Of a stretch of DNA of 32,116 nt, positions 31,547 to 32,116 are shown piece after piece. Every line of letters starts with the position of its first letter. Positions within the stretch are counted from its first letter, which is position 1. Source of the DNA: Bacteroidales bacterium. Lineage in GTDB: Bacteria > Bacteroidota > Bacteroidia > Bacteroidales > VadinHA17. Below the pieces are notes generated by a model. The model ran no database searches. It saw only the letters and a program-made list of their open reading frames with translations, and had not been told where the DNA came from. The DNA is taken from positions 1 to 32,116 of the forward strand of contig JAFGXK010000295.1 in assembly GCA_016936695.1 (NCBI GenBank), given 5' to 3'. A program made the translations under genes and the position numbers.

Positions 31547-32116
31547 TTATAAGCCAAAAAATGCAAGAACTATAGCAACAATTGCAATAAGATTCATCCA
31601 TATCATGAAGAAACTTATTGCCTGCCTGATCTTGATCCTCGGATTCGTGTTCCGGATCAGTGTCAGCAGGAGCACAACACCTGCTACTTTGAGAAAAGCC
31701 CACAGGATGTTTATCCCGCGGAGGTTAAAGCCTTTCATCAGTAATGCAACAAGGAAGCAGGGCAGGACAAGGAGCATTATATATTTCGTGAGTTTGATAA
31801 GTGCATAGGGCGGACCCGAATACTCAATGAATGAACCTTCTGACAGCTCGGTCTCTGCTTCAGCCATATCGAAGGGGACAAGGCCAAGTTTTGCCTGGAT
31901 GCAGAATATGCCAGCAATGAAAAGCAGGATTCCCGAGATGCTTCCTATGAATGGTGCTCCATCCTTCTGCAACTGTATAATGGAATAGAGGTCAAAATTC
32001 TGTGAAGCTTTTACAATTATGCCGGCGACAACCAGAAAGAAGGTAAGCTCATAACTCAGAATCAGTTTCATTTCCCTCGAAGCTCCCACCGAAGCAAGAG
32101 GGTTTCCTGATGCCAC
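31547..32116 (-). CDS. NuoH/MbhM/EchB-like membrane subunit (5' end outside window)
   Basis: The frame is open at the right edge and ends at TAA 31547; 189 C-terminal codons are visible. The visible part includes ASGNPLASVGASREMKLILS, which is the SGxxxxxxGxxRE segment of NuoH-type subunits, followed by AKLGLVPFDMAEAETELSEG (the PFDxxEAExEL motif of the quinone-chamber region) and IEYSGPPYALIKLTKYIML, then three helices. In hydrogenases of group 4 it anchors the catalytic arm to the membrane. The actual start lies outside the window. Confidence 0.93.
   Translation of the reverse strand: MASGNPLASVGASREMKLILSYELTFFLVVAGIIVKASQNFDLYSIIQLQKDGAPFIGSISGILLFIAGIFCIQAKLGLVPFDMAEAETELSEGSFIEYSGPPYALIKLTKYIMLLVLPCFLVALLMKGFNLRGINILWAFLKVAGVVLLLTLIRNTNPRIKIRQAISFFMIWMNLIAIVAIVLAFFGL

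Noticed and set aside
31536..31703. Longer start of the hydrogenase small subunit at ATG 31703
   Set aside because: It would overlap the NuoH-like gene by over 150 bp and encode a Cys/Asp-rich sequence with no resemblance to NuoB/EchC proteins, whereas GTG 31535 gives the expected length.

Overview
The window looks like a chromosomal segment of an anaerobic or facultative member of the Bacteroidota, probably a polysaccharide-degrading environmental Bacteroidales-type organism. This is inferred from protein families typical of the phylum (DUF5916 barrel protein with CBM9-like domain, short lipoproteins, Tat-like 'KRDFLK' leaders, a zf-HC2/ECF pair), generally weak Shine-Dalgarno sequences and heptamer-type intergenic repeats. 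No rRNA, tRNA, transposase, integrase or CRISPR array was recognised.

Layout. (1) 1-3556: the 5' part of a ThuA-like protein (minus, cut by the window edge) and, divergently, an outer-membrane CBM9/DUF5916 protein. (2) 3640-8884, minus: a compact cluster of acylphosphatase, transglutaminase-like lipoprotein, NlpC/P60 lipoprotein, dipeptide epimerase and GH20-like glycosidase. It reads as a module for murein peptide degradation and recycling. (3) 9026-13280: a GH10 xylanase and an aldo/keto reductase (plus) converge on a GH50/agarase-like lipoprotein (minus) over a shared terminator. (4) 13602-16819, plus: a MazEF-like pair whose toxin lacks the expected catalytic arginine, preceded by twin operator-like palindromes; then a LOG-family protein, an NAD(P)-binding protein and a C1 peptidase. 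(5) 16880-18170: a tiny lipoprotein, a DoxX protein and a hypothetical membrane protein. (6) 18244-21022, minus: an ECF sigma factor, its zinc-finger anti-sigma factor and three exported proteins (Spy/CpxP-like, double EF-hand, DUF2202 ferritin-like), all three ending in or containing Gly/Arg/Asn-rich low-complexity sequence. (7) 21262-21663: a DUF302 protein.

(8) 21838 to the right edge, minus: a long operon for a group 4 membrane-bound [NiFe]-hydrogenase. In transcription order it holds a NuoH-like subunit (partial), NuoB-like small subunit, NuoC-like subunit, catalytic large subunit with both CxxC pairs intact, a NuoL/MrpA-N-like subunit, a fused MbhD-MbhE (MrpA-C-like) subunit, MrpB, C, D, E, F and G homologues, an 8-Cys ferredoxin subunit, an M52 maturation protease and a zinc-ribbon protein of unknown role. 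Ferredoxin oxidation would be coupled to H2 formation and to ion translocation through the Mrp part. The genes are packed with gaps of 13 bp or less except at two places, 26700-26951 and 31042-31121, and both gaps are filled with tandem repeats of 7-bp periodicity.

The points most worth a second look are the hydrogenase carrying a complete Mrp set with a split MrpA whose antiporter half lacks the usual membrane glutamate, the repeats that invade this operon and supply the 3' end of one gene, the ECF-controlled trio of tailed metal-binding-type exported proteins, and the degenerate MazF.
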